Shown: in pieces, positions 61,417 through 64,000 of the stretch
Position numbering within the stretch: position 1 is the stretch's first letter
How the letters are laid out: each line of letters starts with the position of its first letter
Source of the DNA: Massilia sp. erpn
GTDB lineage: Bacteria; Pseudomonadota; Gammaproteobacteria; Burkholderiales; Burkholderiaceae_D
Assembly: GCF_024400215.1 (NCBI RefSeq)
Contig: NZ_CP053748.1
Location: 4,960,001 to 5,024,000, forward strand
Length of the DNA: 64,000 bases
Direction: 5' to 3'
Position numbers and translations under genes: made by a program
The notes under the pieces: generated by a model
What the model was told of the DNA's origin: nothing
The model's input: only the letters and a program-made list of their open reading frames with translations
The model's database searches: none

Positions 61417-64000
61417 TTATCGCTGGCACCCACATGATTCGCCGCCGTCGCCGTTCGCGGCCTTCGCTGCGGCCTTTGCTCCCTGATACGCCGCCTGGGT
61501 CGCGGCAATGTCCCGGATGCTGTTCTTGTGCTTCGAAATCCGGCCAGCAATCTTCGCAGCGCGGTTTGCTGTATTGGCGCTTTGCGAGGACAGCGCGCGG
61601 ATCGCGTTACCGGACTTCCAGGCGGTTTTCCCAACGTTCATCATACCCGGCGCCAGCGCGCCCACGGCTGCGGAGACTCCCACATCCCACCAGTCGTAAT
61701 TATCGATGTCAAATATATCGCAACCGTCACGGTAATTTTTGTAAGCCTGTATTCCCAGTTCGAAGCCCGCGCCAACCAGGCCGCCCACGATGCCGAATTC
61801 TCCCGACGGGTCCACCTTGCTGATGGGATTTCCATACACATAAGCGTAGGTATTAATGCCGCCAGCCAGTCCTATCGGATCGCTCTGAATGAAGCGCCCC
61901 GTCACAGGCGAATAGTAGCGCGCCCTGTAATAGTATAAGCCGGTGCCGTCATTCTCGCGCCCAGTGTACTGGAAAGGATTACCATGCGCGGCATCGGCCT
62001 GCGTCTGCCCGTAAGGGCCGTACTGGTAGTCGACCAGCTTGTTGCCCTGTCCATCGGTAAGGCGGATGACCGAGCCGATGGCATCGCTAAGATAGCTGGC
62101 AACGCGCGCGCTGGCGCCAGTGCCGCTGGTCTGGGCAAACACTTCATCCACTCCGCCGAGAATATAGTTGGCGCGTACATTGGCAGGCACGCTGCCATCG
62201 GCATTGACCCCATTCAGCTCCTGCACCACATTCATGCCGTCATACAGATAACCGCTGCCCACGCCTGCCACCGTCTTGCTCTGGCGCCGGCCCAACGCGT
62301 CATAGCCAAAGCTGGCGATGACGGAACCATCCAGCGCCTTGATTTGCACCAGCTGGTCGCGTGCATTCCAGACATAGTTCTGCGTGCCATCGCTCAGCAG
62401 ATTGCCGTTCGCATCATAGCTCAGGCCATGACCATTGAAACTGGTCAGACGGTTGGCTGCGTCCACGCTGGCCTCGCTCACCTCCTCGGGCAAGAGCGTG
62501 CCCGCCAGGCTGCCGCCGCTGGCGGTCCGGCGGCCCGCCAGGTCGTAACTGAAAGTCAGGTCGCCGATCAAGCTGCCGTCAGCCTTGCTGTAGCGGATAA
62601 GTGTCAACTGGCCGGCATCGTCATAGCTGTTGGCGCGCACCACGCCGTTCGGATAAGTCACCTTGGTACGCGCGTTATTGCGGTCGTACTCGAAATCGAC
62701 GCGCTGCACGGCATTGTTGTTGGCTGCGCCAGCCGCCTGCTCGATGCGGGTGAGACGTCCCCCTGCATCATAGCTGTAACTGATGATGGGCTGGCCCGCC
62801 ACCGTTGCCGATGTACGGCGGCCGTACGCATCATAGGCGTAGCTGATGCGTCCTTTCGGCGTGACTTCCTCGAGCAGGTTGTCGTAGTTGTCGTAGTTGC
62901 GTGTGATGACGCCGTTCGCGGAGTCGGCGATGCGGGTCAGCCGGTCGCCGGCGTCATAGGTATAGGCGATGCTGCTACCGTCGGCAAAGCTGGCCGTCTT
63001 CATGCGGTTCTGCCCATCGTAAGTGAAGCTGCTGACCTGGCCCTTGCGGTCGGTGAACTTGCTCAGGTTATGCGCGGCGTCGTACTCCAGGATTTCATTC
63101 TGGTTCAGCGGGTCGGTCGCACTGGTCAAGGTATTGACCTTGCTGAAGCCAAACTGATGCTGGTTAAGCTTGGCGTCGCGCAGCGAAGTACTGTTGCCAT
63201 TACCGTCAAAACCCATATTGGTGCTCTGTTCAAGGGCATTGGTGATGCGGGTGATGCGGCCCAGCGCATCCTGTTCAAACACGATGCGGTTGCCTAGGGC
63301 GTCGGACACGTTCAGGCGGCGCCCCAGCGTGTCGGTGGCCGAGACAATGGCGCGGCCCAAGGGATCAGTCACGCCGGCCAGATCGTAACCGTCATACGCC
63401 AGGCTGGTGGCCTTCCCTTCACCGTTGCTGAACTCCACGGCCTGTCCCGCGCTGTTATAACTGGTGCGCGTGGTATTGCCATTGGCGTCCTTTACCTCGG
63501 TCACGTTGCCGCGGCTATCGTACGTCCAGCTGTTGCGGCGGCCGGCGCCGTCGGTCTGGCTCAGCAGCTGGCTGAAATCGCTGCTGTAGGTCATCGTCGA
63601 CGTAACGGCGGCAGCGGTGCCGGCAAACAGGGTTTGGGTCAGCAGATTGCCGTTATCGTCATAGGTATAGGCGGTTTTTCGGCCCAATGCATCGGTGCGC
63701 GAGAGCAGCAGGTTGCTGAGCGGGTCACGCTCATAGACTTCAACCTGCTGCTCCGGCAGGCCGAGCGCCGTGGTAATGCGCAGCGGATAGCCAACCGCAT
63801 TAAACTCGATACGCTTGATAATGCCGCGTTCATTGGTCACATCGGTCTGCACCACCTTGCTGGCCGCATTCAAGGTATAGCTGAACAGATTGGTGCTGCC
63901 ATCGGCATAGGTCTGCTTGTTGACGCGGTAATTGGCGTCATACACATTGCTCACCATCAGGTTGCCGCGCTTATCCTGCACCGTCAGCATATTGTGGGCC
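61417..64000 (-). CDS. Rhs/YD-repeat protein, C-terminal part (gene continues past the window edge)
   Basis: At least 860 residues, open to the right edge; its start lies outside. Many YD repeats are visible (TYDDNGNLLTQTLF, RTSYNSAGQAVEF, ISYAYDAYGRRTSA, FEYDRNNARTKVTYPNG). The conserved Rhs core end follows (QYGPYGQTQADAAHGNPFQYTGRENDGTGLYYYRARYYSPVTGRFIQSDPIGLAGG) quoted here only in part: TGRENDGTGLYYYRARYY and RFIQSDPIGLAGG. After DPSG (about 61801) come 127 unique residues, the position of the toxin domain, with hydrophobic Gly/Ala segments and a Cys-ending tail (ESCGCQR). Either a polymorphic toxin delivered by type VI secretion or a wall-associated protein. Confidence 0.9.
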   Translation of the reverse strand, partial: AHNMLTVQDKRGNLMVSNVYDANYRVNKQTYADGSTNLFSYTLNAASKVVQTDVTNERGIIKRIEFNAVGYPLRITTALGLPEQQVEVYERDPLSNLLLSRTDALGRKTAYTYDDNGNLLTQTLFAGTAAAVTSTMTYSSDFSQLLSQTDGAGRRNSWTYDSRGNVTEVKDANGNTTRTSYNSAGQAVEFSNGEGKATSLAYDGYDLAGVTDPLGRAIVSATDTLGRRLNVSDALGNRIVFEQDALGRITRITNALEQSTNMGFDGNGNSTSLRDAKLNQHQFGFSKVNTLTSATDPLNQNEILEYDAAHNLSKFTDRKGQVSSFTYDGQNRMKTASFADGSSIAYTYDAGDRLTRIADSANGVITRNYDNYDNLLEEVTPKGRISYAYDAYGRRTSATVAGQPIISYSYDAGGRLTRIEQAAGAANNNAVQRVDFEYDRNNARTKVTYPNGVVRANSYDDAGQLTLIRYSKADGSLIGDLTFSYDLAGRRTASGGSLAGTLLPEEVSEASVDAANRLTSFNGHGLSYDANGNLLSDGTQNYVWNARDQLVQIKALDGSVIASFGYDALGRRQSKTVAGVGSGYLYDGMNVVQELNGVNADGSVPANVRANYILGGVDEVFAQTSGTGASARVASYLSDAIGSVIRLTDGQGNKLVDYQYGPYGQTQADAAHGNPFQYTGRENDGTGLYYYRARYYSPVTGRFIQSDPIGLAGGINTYAYVYGNPISKVDPSGEFGIVGGLVGAGFELGIQAYKNYRDGCDIFDIDNYDWWDVGVSAAVGALAPGMMNVGKTAWKSGNAIRALSSQSANTANRAAKIAGRISKHKNSIRDIAATQAAYQGAKAAAKAANGDGGESCGCQR

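Noticed and set aside
61189..61437. 82-codon plus-strand frame antisense to the small gene after Rhs
   Set aside because: It has no ribosome site and reads as polar sequence. The minus-strand 52-codon frame has coherent membrane-helix structure and correct position after Rhs.

Overview
The window looks like chromosome of a GC-rich betaproteobacterium of the Oxalobacteraceae (Massilia / Duganella / Janthinobacterium type). This is inferred from the strongly GC-biased codon use of most genes, a betaproteobacterial-type porin, a PEP-CTERM surface protein, three TonB-dependent receptors and many c-di-GMP genes; no rRNA, tRNA or CRISPR array was seen. 

Layout. 0.2-2.8 kb: porin and two periplasmic solute-binding-like proteins. 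2.8-9.5 kb: an AraC regulator and a membrane GGDEF protein in one operon behind a perfect Pho box, divergent from a TonB receptor plus beta-propeller phytase operon (phosphate scavenging). 9.7-25.8 kb: mostly housekeeping or scattered genes (ABC-F ATPase, NCS2 purine permease, ACT protein and Lrp regulator, CHAD, DUF481, methyltransferase, alpha-carbonic anhydrase, MsbA, a large membrane patatin, an FNR-box-linked universal stress protein, a Cys-rich copper-storage-like protein, GNAT, MFS, LprI-like). 25.8-31.4 kb: L-lactate catabolism (lutA-lutC-lutB-permease) divergent from lldR, with two matching operator palindromes bracketing lldR. 31.5-34.0 kb: a lower-GC patch with a PEP-CTERM protein and three small genes of little known function. 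34.0-36.3 kb: LysR regulator and divergent class-V aminotransferase. 

36.4-44.8 kb: a signalling block, with two paralogous ABC_sub_bind-type periplasmic proteins, a 1515-residue hybrid kinase that carries its own receivers, Hpt, GGDEF and EAL domains, and then an HD-GYP protein. 45.6-51.2 kb: a tightly coupled operon of a thiamine-diphosphate enzyme and two divergent citrate-synthase-fold proteins that both appear to lack the usual catalytic histidines, followed by a TonB receptor. I consider this the best candidate for an undescribed metabolic system. 

51.3-64.0 kb: accessory region on the minus strand, with a 1259-residue protein containing a cluster of hydrophobic helices, a Hint-domain partner, a solute-binding protein plus TonB receptor operon, and an Rhs protein that runs off the right edge. 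A 52-codon two-helix membrane protein gene begins three bases after the Rhs stop and is a candidate immunity or accessory gene.
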